From Paraburkholderia bonniea (GTDB taxonomy: Bacteria; Pseudomonadota; Gammaproteobacteria; Burkholderiales; Burkholderiaceae): a stretch of DNA of 64,000 bases. This document shows, piece by piece, positions 1 through 7,897 of this stretch. A model generated the notes under the pieces. The model saw nothing but the letters and a program-made list of their open reading frames with translations. It was not told the origin of the DNA and made no database searches. The position numbers and the translations under genes were made by a program. The DNA lies in assembly GCF_009455625.1 (NCBI RefSeq), contig NZ_QPEQ01000001.1, positions 2,232,001 to 2,296,000 on the forward strand, written 5' to 3'. Numbering within the stretch: position 1 is the first letter of the stretch; every line of letters starts with the position of its first letter.

Positions 1-359
1 TAAATATGGGGATGTTTTTCAAAGACAAGCTCAATTTCCCTCTTAATAATTTCGCGTGATTTTTCTTTACGGAAAATCCCCTGAATCATTTTCCAGCTGG
101 AAGCCTGACTAATTTTTGGATCATCGCGATGATTATCATGCTCAGCGTCTTTTGGCTTGAAAAATTCTGCACCGGCTATTTTTTTCGGTGACACAGTAGA
201 ACTCGAAATGGTGACACGAGAATCTTCGGGATTCACCACCTCGACGAATCCAAGTACCTGACCGGGGGAGGACGTGACCTCTACCTGCGCAGTATTTTGC
301 GGGTTGTAATTTATTAATGAACCGGACTTATTTAAGCTTGATGGAGTGGATTGACTCAT
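1..359 (-). CDS. N-terminal part of an effector-like protein, cut by the window edge
   Basis: An open frame starts MSQSTPSSLNKSG and runs 119 residues off the left edge. The first 85 or so residues are rich in Ser, Asn, Pro and Lys with no hydrophobic segment. A charged helical stretch follows, beginning SSWKMIQGIFRKEK. The Ser-Trp pair sits at residues 88-89, almost the same offset as Ser-Trp (90-91) in the 386-residue protein encoded just downstream on the same strand, where the text TSWFSVMWRNKTLRKHI follows. I therefore read it as another member of that family (inference). The DNA is AT-rich relative to the housekeeping genes. No clear ribosome binding site precedes the ATG. No known domain is recognised. 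Confidence 0.6.
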   Translation of the reverse strand, partial: MSQSTPSSLNKSGSLINYNPQNTAQVEVTSSPGQVLGFVEVVNPEDSRVTISSSTVSPKKIAGAEFFKPKDAEHDNHRDDPKISQASSWKMIQGIFRKEKSREIIKREIELVFEKHPHI

Positions 360-529
360 GACGAACATCTTATTAGATAAAGAAGCTTGGTAACCCATCC
401 GAGTATTAAGTTCCAACTGGGAAAAAAACCACGCTCAGTTCCCGATGTGACCTGCCTGATTTCTTCGGGCCATTTCAATCTTGGAGAACGGCCTCGGTTG
501 CTTCAGTTGAACAATGCCGCTGCTTGAAC

Positions 530-610
530 TCGTCGGGCGATACCGATGCACAACACCGACCTCAAAAAAGCACTGTTGAGGGCATCAAAAAGCAACTTGG
601 CCTGAAATAA
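530..610 (+). pseudogene. hicA toxin remnant
   Basis: Only the C-terminal end of a HicA-type mRNA interferase is left. One frame reads RRAIPMHNTDLKK, the classical HicA region after the catalytic His. A second frame continues TVEGIKKQLGLK and stops at 608-610. Adding one G in the AAAAAAGC run would join them as LKKGTVEGIKKQLGLK, so a one-base deletion explains the break. The start, dsRBD-like fold and catalytic His region upstream are missing; an in-frame TGA lies just before the remnant. It ends 14 bp before the hicB-like gene, the normal hicAB order. Confidence 0.6.
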
Positions 611-624
611 TAAGCGAGGTATTT

Positions 625-1040
625 ATGAAATTTCCTGTCACCCTTACCCCTGATGAAGCCGATGGCGGCTTTGTTGTAACGTTCTCCGACATTCCTGAAG
701 CTATTACTCAAGGCGAGACCACCGAAGAAGCGCTTGCAATGGCTCAGGAAGCACTTGAAACAGCGATGGAATTCTACTTTGAGGACAAACGCGTTGTGCC
801 CACGCCATCGAAGCCGAAGCGTGGACAACCCGTCATCAAGCTTCCGGCCAACCTGTCAGCCAAGATTTGGTTACTCAACGAAATGGTGACGCAAAACATT
901 CGCCCCGCTGAACTCGCGCGGAGATTGCCCCCCCTCAGGAAGTGAACCGCCTCACAAATTTGCGGCACACCACTCGCATTGATGGAATTGCTGCGACCCT
1001 TCAAACAATGGGACGGCATCTTGAAATAAGCGTTGCATGA
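625..1040 (+). pseudogene. hicB: hicB-type antitoxin, frameshifted in a C7 run
   Basis: The N-terminal domain (MKFPVTLTPDEADGGFVVTF, then SDIPEAITQGETTEEAL) is a typical HicB partial RNase-H-like fold that binds and blocks HicA. As sequenced, the frame ends early at 943-945 (PPLRK). The natural C-terminal DNA-binding part lies in another frame: QEVNRLTNLRHTTRIDGIAATL, then LEISVA and a stop at 1038-1040. The switch is at a run of seven C (928-934); eight would restore one frame of about 138 residues. SD-like GCGAGG precedes the ATG. The toxin partner just upstream is also broken, so the module is probably dead. A sequencing error or phase-variable C tract is the alternative reading for this gene alone. 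Confidence 0.8.
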
Positions 1041-1548
1041 AGCACAAACCAAAAAGCCTCTCGGCATTCAGGACATAAATTGCTGAATGCCGAGGGACTA
1101 TCGTCAAGCCACATAGGGATTCCGAGCACCGGGCAAGCGCCCGAGATGTTACGAAAAATACTTTTCACGAGTCGGGCCCATGGAAATCGGCGCTCTGCCG
1201 CACATCCGCTTCGCTCCTTACGCATGACTCTGCAGTGCCGGTTTGAATGTCACTTGCCGACCCTGAGCCGTCCTTCGGCTTTCACGAAAGTGGCCGTTTA
1301 ACCTCAGTTACGCCAAGGATTCCAGTCATCGCTGAGCCAGATCCGGATGACTCACAAATCCAGCGCAACGCCACTGCGCCGGATAAGGCTAATCGGGGGA
1401 ATCATGACTGACAGCAATGCTGCGCTCAGATAGTCTTGCCCTCCCTTACCGTCGCCATCATCTGCTCGCACCCCCTGGATAAATAGCATATTCATTATCG
1501 TGCTTTAATAAATTGAAAAGAATATCATTAATATTGCAAACGCAATAA
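1041..1548. other. intergenic stretch without a supported gene
   Basis: No frame here has codon content or an SD that supports a gene. It holds one strong hairpin listed separately. It may be the decayed flank of the accessory region. Confidence 0.5.
1060..1094 (-). terminator. 12-bp hairpin, T-rich on the minus strand
   Basis: CTCGGCATTCAG and CTGAATGCCGAG form a perfect 12-bp stem with an 11-nt loop. Read on the minus strand, the stem is followed by AGGCTTTTTGG. That suits a factor-independent terminator for leftward transcription from the 386-residue gene, although it lies about 450 bp beyond its stop. Confidence 0.45.
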
Positions 1549-2709
1549 TCAAACGTAGCAATCAAACACAATATCATACCCCATCTCTTCCTTAAAATAT
1601 TTTTTAAAATTATCATCACGAAATACATCACGCAATAAATAATCATGCATAAATCTCAGCTTTTGTATTTTTGGCATTTTCTTTTTACATTCCCAACCAA
1701 AATCGACAAAACGATCTTCCCAATCATACGTCAAATTGATGCCCGTTCCAAAATAGTCAAATTCAAGCAACTCTGGAAAATTTCCTATTCCATCTAATTT
1801 TAGATCGCGCCCGTCATCATAAAGGAAATACGTTACCGACTTACTCTCAATAGCCGGGCTTATTTTACCACAAATACTGGATAATGTCAGATCCAAATTT
1901 TTTAAATTACTCATTTTCGATATTACATCGAGACCCCCATTATTAAGTCTATCAATATCAACACCAAGCCTTTTCACTATTCCCTTAACAATATCAGGCG
2001 CTAAAATTTGATTCAATATCTCACCCGATTTAAAGCGCATGTGCGGCAATCTAACTGAGTGAATTTGATCAGTCTTTATTTTCAATAAAACATCAATCAA
2101 AACAGGCAGATACGACTCAGCGTCATATGGCAGTAAACCACCTACACTAATTCGACTCCGTACATTTTTCTGATCTGCGCCAAGTAAAAAATTTTCCAGC
2201 TCACTTTTCAATTCCTTTTTCTTCTCGGAAGACAGCCATTCGTTATTATCCCGCTTGAAATCAGGCAGACATCGGTGTTTATCGTATTTTCTAAAAATCT
2301 CAACTACTTTATTTCCACATTCCTCTATCTCTTTCCTTGACTCATCCTGAATTTCTATTCTTTTATCGGGCTCTGGCCGCTCAGCGAAATCAAAAATATG
2401 CTTCCTCAATGTTTTATTTCTCCACATTACCGAGAACCAACTAGTATTTTTTGTTGAATGGTCTTGTCCCTCCGTCTGCTTCATGTCCGTATTCGTCACC
2501 ACCTTCGGCTTCGCCGGAGAAATCTGGGTTGTCATGTCAAGAGCCTTGGGCATGATTTCATCCTGACAGACCCTTCCTATGGCCGGAGGCACTACACTCG
2601 CCACACGACCCAGAGAGTCTTCCCGAGGCGTCACTCCTGGGGGAGGCAAATTAAGAAGGCTACGATCGCCTGAATTAACGGGATGCTTGACAGAAAAATT
2701 TCCTTGCAT
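1549..2709 (-). CDS. effector-like protein of an unrecognised family, 386 aa
   Basis: The protein has a loose N-terminus of about 85 residues (Pro, Ser, Thr rich, no signal peptide or membrane segment). A charged helical part follows from TSWFSVMWRNKT (about 89-100) to residue 170. The C-terminal half contains LRR-like text such as MSNLKNLDLTLSS (about 266-278) and FPELLEFDYFGTGI (311-324), then PKIQKLRF (346-353). It is AT-rich, unlike the core genes. SD-like GAGG lies about 8 bp before the ATG. A broken LRR gene ends 75 bp upstream on the same strand. Two further members of the family are visible: the partial gene at the left edge and the pseudogene near 62-63.5 kb, which aligns over most of its length. 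I know no family for it. Export by a type III or similar system is inference from composition and neighbours only. Confidence 0.75.
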   Translation of the reverse strand: MQGNFSVKHPVNSGDRSLLNLPPPGVTPREDSLGRVASVVPPAIGRVCQDEIMPKALDMTTQISPAKPKVVTNTDMKQTEGQDHSTKNTSWFSVMWRNKTLRKHIFDFAERPEPDKRIEIQDESRKEIEECGNKVVEIFRKYDKHRCLPDFKRDNNEWLSSEKKKELKSELENFLLGADQKNVRSRISVGGLLPYDAESYLPVLIDVLLKIKTDQIHSVRLPHMRFKSGEILNQILAPDIVKGIVKRLGVDIDRLNNGGLDVISKMSNLKNLDLTLSSICGKISPAIESKSVTYFLYDDGRDLKLDGIGNFPELLEFDYFGTGINLTYDWEDRFVDFGWECKKKMPKIQKLRFMHDYLLRDVFRDDNFKKYFKEEMGYDIVFDCYV

Positions 2710-2784
2710 TTATTAACCTCGTTTAAGTTTTATTAAAAATGAAGCACATTTTTTAATTTTCACAACGTTTTTTCAGCGCAAAAA

Positions 2785-3454
2785 TTATTCACCGAAAAAT
2801 GAAATCCATAAAAATTTAGCAAGATTTTTCAGCTTCACGAGATGAGAAAAGCACCCATCTCCCAGCTCGCTCACTCCTGTCAAATTAAAATTCAGAGCAA
2901 CCAGATTTTTCGGCAAAAACCCTTGCACTTTAGCCAACAGATGATCACTGAGATCCAGCATGGTTAATTTCTGAAGCGGCCGACAATCAAGTTCAATCAA
3001 TTGATTGCGGGACAAATTTAATTGCTGAAAATTTCTGAACCAGCTCTCCGGAGCTTTCGCAATAGAACTACAAGCCATATTAAGTTTTACAAAATTAACT
3101 GTCAGACCAGATGGAATTTGCGCCCCCGGATTTTCGCTCAAATCAAGAGAAATCAGCCTCTCACCCCATTCGCCAGGCCATTCAGCAAGTTGAGAAAAAA
3201 TGATATCAAGATGCGTTATCCCGGGATATAAATGCGCAGACCAAGATGAAATTTTTGAATAATTCTCAAAAATACTCAAAAATACTCAAAATATCCCCTG
3301 GCAAATTGCTGGAAATTGAATTTAATCTACCACCATCAAATCCCGGGCCGTCCAAACAAATAATGCCATTGCCCCTTTTCAACCTATCCAGCAGCGCGTC
3401 CCGGACCCGCCAAAGTTGCTCAAATGCATGTCCGCCAACTCACTCCTGAGCCAT
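2785..3454 (-). pseudogene. leucine-rich-repeat protein, broken by a nonsense codon and a 10-bp duplication
   Basis: The readable 3' part encodes repeated LRR units: RLISLDLSENPGAQIP, FQQLNLSRNQLIELD, LTMLDLSDHLLAKV, LVALNFNLTGVSEL. Upstream in the neighbouring frame the text GNGIICLDGPGFDGGR, then LNSISSNLPGDILSIFE continues the same protein. The join fails because CTCAAAAATA occurs twice in tandem (3265-3284). Removing one copy gives DILSIFENYSKI in one frame and a total length of 660 bp, an exact multiple of three. Further up, ATG-GCT-CAG-GAG is followed by TGA (3440-3442) before VGGHAFEQLW, so a nonsense codon may be a second lesion. Bacterial LRR proteins of this type are often secreted effectors; here that is inference. 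Its stop lies 75 bp before the 386-residue gene. Confidence 0.7.
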
Positions 3455-3925
3455 ATTATAATTTTTGGCAATTTAAAAATTTTTAAATCGTTTTCACTCA
3501 TCCTGCCCTGATTTGAATAACGCCTAAATTCCAATAACACACCAATCTCGCATTGCCGCCGCCCCAAGCCAACCAAATTATGGTTCCAGCCAACTGTTTT
3601 CGCCTCCCAAATTAATTCGTCCCGCATTCGAATTACATAATTTCCGACTCGGCCTGAATATTTTATAGTCATATATACATTCACACTTAATCAAAATTAA
3701 CTGGCTTTTACTTTTTTTACTCCGCCTTGAGTAACGTTTCCCGCCTACTGGTTCCGCCAAGCCATAACATCCAAGCAGCGCTCGCGCTTTGCACTGCAAC
3801 GACACCCCATCCGGCCTAGACGATTGCATCAAGCCGCCGACACCGTATTCACAGATAACTGCCGCTGCGACGACGGGATGCGCAAGGAAAACCAGCGGCA
3901 CCTGCTGTGGTTGATGGGCGATCTA
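3455..3925. other. gene-poor stretch left of the insertion sequence
   Basis: A 101-codon minus-strand frame (3379-3684) and others are present, but none has recognisable protein character or an SD. I treat this as decayed or non-coding DNA. Confidence 0.4.
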
Positions 3926-3943
3926 GAGGGTGTTAGGTACTTT
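3926..3943 (+). repeat. left terminal inverted repeat of the IS
   Basis: Matches the right terminal repeat at 16 of 18 positions in inverse orientation and begins directly after a TA dinucleotide. Confidence 0.8.
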
Positions 3944-3968
3944 TGGTCAGACCTGTTAACGTGGCGGA

Positions 3969-4786
3969 ATGACAGCACGCAAACCCTACCCGGCGGATGT
4001 ATCGGATGAGGAATGGAGCTTTGCCGCTCCGTACCTGAGCTTGATGAACGAAGACGCTCCCGCAACGCCGAAATGAACTGCGCGAAATGTTCAATGCGCT
4101 GCGCTGGATGGCGCGAGCGGGTGCATCGTGGCGCATGCTGCCGGCCAACTTCGCGCCGTGGGAACTGGTCTACCAGCAAACGCAACGCTGGTTGAACGCG
4201 GGTTGCTTCGAGGCGATGGCCAGCGATTTGCGCTCGATGCGGCGCGTGGCGCAACGGCGTCAGGGCCAGCCCAGTGCGATTATCCTGGATGGACGCACAT
4301 TGCAGCCCACGTGTGAAAGCAGTCCGCGTGCAGGTTACGACGGTTACAAGCGCAAGCGAGGCAGCAAGGTACACATGGCTATCGACACGCTGGGGTTGCT
4401 GCTCGCGGTGCACATCACGCCAGCCAATGAGCAGGAGCGTGCACAGGTGGCCGAGCTGGCAAGCCAGGTTCAGCATGTCACCGGGCAGAGCGTGAAAGTG
4501 GCGTTTGCCGATCAGGGTTATACAGGTGAAGCCCCTGCACAGGCGGCTCTTGGTGCAGGTATCGAACTGCAGGTCATCAAGCTGTCTGAGGCGAAAAAGG
4601 GTTTTGTTCTGTTGCCCCGCCGCTGGGTGGTCGAGCTGGCTCAACCGCTTCAGACGACTGGCCCGCGACTACGAGCGCCTCCCCGAAACCCTCGCAGGTC
4701 TGCACTTCGTTGTCTTCGCCATGCTCATGCTTGGTCCATGCCATGCCTATTATCCAAAGTGCCTAACACGCTCTAAAAACTCTTGA
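3969..4786 (+). pseudogene. IS5-family transposase, two frameshifts
   Basis: The frame starts MTARKPYPADVSDEEW, the usual N-terminus of this DDE transposase group. It leaves frame at an extra C in CCC (4059-4061), after which the main frame resumes as QRRNELREMFNALRW. Catalytic-domain motifs follow: AIILDGRTL (first Asp), [12 protein letters not shown] (second Asp). Near 4635 about 11 bp are missing, removing the segment that normally reads ERSFGW and contains the catalytic Glu. The tail [19 protein letters not shown] continues in another frame and runs through the right terminal repeat. The gene cannot make a functional enzyme. Confidence 0.85.
4756..4773 (-). repeat. right terminal inverted repeat of the IS
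   Basis: Reads AAAGTGCCTAACACGCTC on the plus strand, the inverse of the left end with two mismatches, and is followed by TA. Confidence 0.8.
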
Positions 4787-4805
4787 TTAACAGGCTAGGC
4801 CTACC

Positions 4806-5726
4806 GTGGAACTCGACCCCCGTCAAACCGCCGCCGTGCGAGCCGTGATCGAAACCGGCAGTTTCGAGCAAGCCGCCGTAAGGCTCAATCTCACCGCCTC
4901 GGCCGTGTCGCAGCGCGTGCGCGGGCTGGAAATCCGCTTGGGCAATCCGCTCATCGTGCGCACCCGGCCCTGTCGCGCGACGCCAGTCGGGCAGCGCCTG
5001 CTGCAATATCTACGGCGCACGGCGCTGCTCGAAGACGACTTCGCCAGCGACCTCGCCCATGCCAGCGAAGCGCTGCTGAGCATCGCCGTGGCGGTCAACG
5101 CCGACACGCTTTCCACCTGGTTTTTCCCCGCGCTGGCTGACGTGCTGCTACAGGAGAACGTGCTGCTCGACCTCAGCGTGGAGGACCAAGATCACACGCA
5201 CGCACGGCTGGCGTCAGGGTTGGCGATCGGCTGCATCACCACCGAAAGCACGCCATTGCGCGGCTGTTCCGCTGAGCATCTTGGGGCGATGCGCTACCGC
5301 CTGGTGGCATCGAACGGGTTTATCGCCCGCTGGTTTCCCGAGGGTTTGACTCGTGATGCCGCACGGCGGGCACCGGTGATGCTCTCGTCGCGCAAAGACG
5401 CGCTTCAGGCGCGTTTTCTTGAAACCCACATGGGCTTGCCACCAGAGGCTTATCCGAGCCATTACGTGCCCGCCGCGGTGCCACGCTATCTGGCTATCCA
5501 GCGCGGCCTGGCGTATGGCATGGTGCCCGAGCTCGAATTTGGCGCAGACCTGGCGCAAGGCCTGCTGCAGGATCTCGCCCCGGCCTTGCCGACTGATGTC
5601 GAGCTGTACTGGCACACGTGGAAGGTGCAGTCGCCCCGGCTGGAAAAGCTCTCGGCACAAATCGTCGCGCGCGGCCGCGCGGCGCTCGCGCAGGGCCCAG
5701 CCGTGACGGGGCTCGCGCCCGCCTGA
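4806..5726 (+). CDS. argP: LysR-type regulator ArgP (IciA family)
   Basis: A 306-residue LysR-type regulator. The winged-helix DNA-binding part covers about residues 5-65 (TAAVRAVIETGSFEQAAVRL, then ASAVSQRVRGLE); the effector domain fills the rest. The text DPRQTAAVRAV and the short, Ala-rich effector domain fit ArgP, which senses lysine/arginine and commonly drives the LysE/ArgO exporter. The start is GTG at MELDP. No lysE/argO neighbour is visible: the upstream side is occupied by the IS, so the native promoter and any divergent exporter gene may have been separated from it. Family assignment is firm; the target genes are inferred. Confidence 0.85.
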   Translation: MELDPRQTAAVRAVIETGSFEQAAVRLNLTASAVSQRVRGLEIRLGNPLIVRTRPCRATPVGQRLLQYLRRTALLEDDFASDLAHASEALLSIAVAVNADTLSTWFFPALADVLLQENVLLDLSVEDQDHTHARLASGLAIGCITTESTPLRGCSAEHLGAMRYRLVASNGFIARWFPEGLTRDAARRAPVMLSSRKDALQARFLETHMGLPPEAYPSHYVPAAVPRYLAIQRGLAYGMVPELEFGADLAQGLLQDLAPALPTDVELYWHTWKVQSPRLEKLSAQIVARGRAALAQGPAVTGLAPA

Positions 5727-5817
5727 CAAAGCGCCACCCCTGCGGCTGGAAGACTTTTTCGGGCGTCCACGCGCACGTTACGCGATAGGCCTCTAGAATC
5801 CGCACGGTTAGGTTTTT

Positions 5818-5993
5818 GCCGTGTTGCCGTGTTGCCGTGTTGCCGTGTTGCCGTGTTGCCGTGTTGCCGTGTTGCCGTGCTGCCGTGCTGCCGTGCTGCC
5901 GTGTTGCCGTGCTGCCGTGCTGCCGTGCTGCCGTGCTGCCGTGCTGCCGTGCTGCCGTGCTGCCGTGCTGCCGTGCTGCCGTGCTGCCGTGTT
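5818..5993. repeat. 8-bp tandem array, 22 units
   Basis: Twenty-two perfect-length copies of GCCGTGYT: seven GCCGTGTT, three GCCGTGCT, one GCCGTGTT, then GCCGTGCT copies and a final GCCGTGTT. It lies between argP and the DNA methyltransferase, about 48 bp before the latter's likely ATG. A TAA at 5996-5998 in the methyltransferase frame separates array and gene, so a change in unit number would not shift that reading frame but would alter promoter or leader spacing. Frames through the array (Cys-Arg-Val repeats) are artefacts. Confidence 0.97.
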
Positions 5994-6040
5994 GCTAATC
6001 CACTGCATCCGCCACGCCCAGCACCGTCACCGTCGCAGTG

Positions 6041-7201
6041 ATGTCTCCCCCCGAACTGGCTCTTATGTCTCCCACCTCCCGCCCCCGCGTCACCCCACCC
6101 GCTTCGCTTGCCGCAGCTTCGAGCGCGGCTTCGGCTACTGCGGCCACCACCGCCACGCCACTTCGCCTCGTCGATCTCTTCGCCGGAATTGGCGGCATCC
6201 GCCTGGGCTTCGAAGCGCACGGCGGTGAATGCATCTTCACCAGCGAATGGAACCCCTTTTCGCAGAAAACCTACCGCGAGAATCACGGCGACACGCATCC
6301 GTTAGCGGGCGATATCGTCACGCTCCCGGCCTCCGAGGTGCCAGAGCACGATGTCTTGCTGGGCGGCTTTCCGTGCCAGCCGTTTTCAATCGCTGGGGTC
6401 AGCAAGAAAAATGCGCTGGGGCGGCCGCATGGCTTTGAATGCACGACTCAGGGCACGCTGTTTTTCGATGTCGCGCGCATTCTCGCGGCACGGCGTCCGG
6501 CCGCCTTTCTGCTGGAAAACGTGAAGAACTTGCTGGCGCACGACAAGGGCCGCACCTTCGACGTGATCGTGCAAACCCTGCGCGACGAACTGGGCTACGA
6601 AGTGCATTACCGCGTGATCGACGGCCAGCATTTCACGCCGCAGCACCGGGAGCGGATCATCCTCGTCGGCTTTCGCGGCAAGACCTCGTTCTCGTGGGAC
6701 GACCTGCGGCTACCCGAAACCGGCCCGAAGCTCGCCACGATCCTGCATCGCACCGATGGCAGCGAGCCGGTGCTGCCGTGGGACGGCACGCGCTTTTTCG
6801 ACCATGCCCAGCGCCAGGTGCAACCGCGCTATACGCTCAGCGAAAAACTCTGGAACTACCTGCAGCAATACGCGCAAAAACACCGCGCAGCGGGCAATGG
6901 TTTTGGTTTTGGCATGGCCTATCCCGAGAGCGTCACGCGCACGCTTTCGGCGCGCTATCACAAGGATGGCTCAGAAATTTTGCTGTACCAGGGCGAAGCC
7001 ATGCGGCCGCGCCGCCTGACACCGCGTGAATGTGCCCGGTTGATGGGCTTTCCCGATACTTTCCGGATTCCGGTCAGCGATACCCAGGCCTATCGCCAGT
7101 TCGGCAATAGCGTGGTCATGCCGGTGATGCGCGAGGTGGCTCGCATCATGCTGCCGCACGTGCAGGCGCTGCGCGCCCAGGCGGGCCGCACCGCTGGCTG
7201 A
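6041..7201 (+). CDS. dcm: DNA cytosine-5 methyltransferase, Dcm type
   Basis: Methylates C5 of cytosine in a specific DNA site. All hallmark motifs are in order: motif [17 protein letters not shown], motif [11 protein letters not shown] with the catalytic Cys, motif VI ENVKNL, motif VIII QHRERI, a target-recognition region in the middle of the C-terminal half, motif [12 protein letters not shown]. The text around [20 protein letters not shown] is typical of the Dcm/EcoRII branch, so a CCWGG site is likely (inference). The first ~40 residues are Ala/Ser/Pro-rich and non-conserved; ATG 6065 is an alternative start. The vsr gene begins two bases after its stop, as in enteric dcm-vsr. No restriction enzyme gene lies nearby, so it appears to be a solitary methylase. 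Confidence 0.92.
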   Translation: MSPPELALMSPTSRPRVTPPASLAAASSAASATAATTATPLRLVDLFAGIGGIRLGFEAHGGECIFTSEWNPFSQKTYRENHGDTHPLAGDIVTLPASEVPEHDVLLGGFPCQPFSIAGVSKKNALGRPHGFECTTQGTLFFDVARILAARRPAAFLLENVKNLLAHDKGRTFDVIVQTLRDELGYEVHYRVIDGQHFTPQHRERIILVGFRGKTSFSWDDLRLPETGPKLATILHRTDGSEPVLPWDGTRFFDHAQRQVQPRYTLSEKLWNYLQQYAQKHRAAGNGFGFGMAYPESVTRTLSARYHKDGSEILLYQGEAMRPRRLTPRECARLMGFPDTFRIPVSDTQAYRQFGNSVVMPVMREVARIMLPHVQALRAQAGRTAG

Positions 7202-7203
7202 CG

Positions 7204-7656
7204 ATGACGGACGTCGTTGATCGCGCAACCCGCAGCCGGATGATGTCGGGCATCCGCAGCCGTGATACCCGGCCTGAAATCCTGCTCCGCAGCCTGTTAC
7301 ACCGGCGTGGGCTGCGCTTTCGGCTAGACGTGCGCACGCTGCCCGGACGGCCCGATATCGTGCTGCCGCGCTATCACGCGGTGGTGTTCGTGCATGGCTG
7401 CTTCTGGCATGGGCATCGCTGCCCGCTATTCAAATGGCCTCAGACGCGGCCCGAATTCTGGCGCGAAAAAATCAACCGGAACCGCAGCCACGACCTGAAA
7501 GCTCAGGCCGCGCTCGTCGCCCAGGGCTGGCGCGTCGCGGTGGTGTGGGAATGCGCGTTGCGCGGTGCCAACCGCAATCTCGATGACGTGCTGCAGCAGT
7601 TGGTGAGCTGGCTGGAAAGCGATGTGATCGCATTCGAGCAGCGCGGGCCGGGGTGA
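7204..7656 (+). CDS. vsr: very short patch repair endonuclease Vsr
   Basis: Nicks DNA 5' of T in T:G mismatches arising from deamination of 5-methylcytosine. The 150-residue protein has the family landmarks: RSRMMSGIRSRDTRPEILLR near the N-terminus, then PGRPDIVLPRYHAVVFVHGC with the metal-binding Asp, FWHGHRCP with the His/Cys residues, and WREKINRNRSHD. Length is usual. It is translated directly after the Dcm-type methylase (2-bp gap), which makes a repair partner for that enzyme the natural reading. Confidence 0.95.
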   Translation: MTDVVDRATRSRMMSGIRSRDTRPEILLRSLLHRRGLRFRLDVRTLPGRPDIVLPRYHAVVFVHGCFWHGHRCPLFKWPQTRPEFWREKINRNRSHDLKAQAALVAQGWRVAVVWECALRGANRNLDDVLQQLVSWLESDVIAFEQRGPG

Positions 7657-7897
7657 TGGCCGGTGGCCAGAAAAACTTAAGCATGGCTTGGCGCTGATGG
7701 CAGAGCCTGCCCGGTAGTGAGCCCGCACCCCGCCGCATCGCTATATCACATCACTCACAGATGCATCCACTGGTTCTCTGGAACTATTTTTTGCTTATTG
7801 CCACTTAAACAGACTCGATGACGATAAAGAGCATCGGTACGCCAGCGGTTTTTCAGCTATTAGATATTCAACCGTAAAATCAATATAAATAATTTAT

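Larger units (their letters stand above)
3926..4773 (+). mobile_element. IS5-family-like insertion sequence, 848 bp, defective
   Basis: The ends are imperfect inverted repeats: GAGGGTGTTAGGTACTTT on the left and the reverse complement of GAGCGTGTTAGGCACTTT on the right (16 of 18 match). Both ends are flanked by TA, compatible with the short TA/TNA duplication of the IS427-type branch of IS5. One transposase gene fills the element but carries two frameshifts, so the copy cannot move by itself. The right end is only 33 bp from the argP start codon. Confidence 0.85.

Noticed and set aside
3379..3684. 101-residue minus-strand frame as a gene
   Set aside because: It overlaps the better-supported broken LRR frame, has no SD and no family character.
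3829..4644. 271-codon minus-strand frame over the IS
   Set aside because: Antisense to a clear transposase; no recognisable protein features.
5818..5993. CRISPR array
   Set aside because: Direct 8-bp repeats without unique spacers; likewise the 6-, 7-, 9- and 11-bp arrays. No cas genes.
5486..6298. 270-codon minus-strand frame across the 8-bp array
   Set aside because: Antisense to argP and dcm, Ala/Gln/His repeat only; shadow of array and GC-rich coding DNA.
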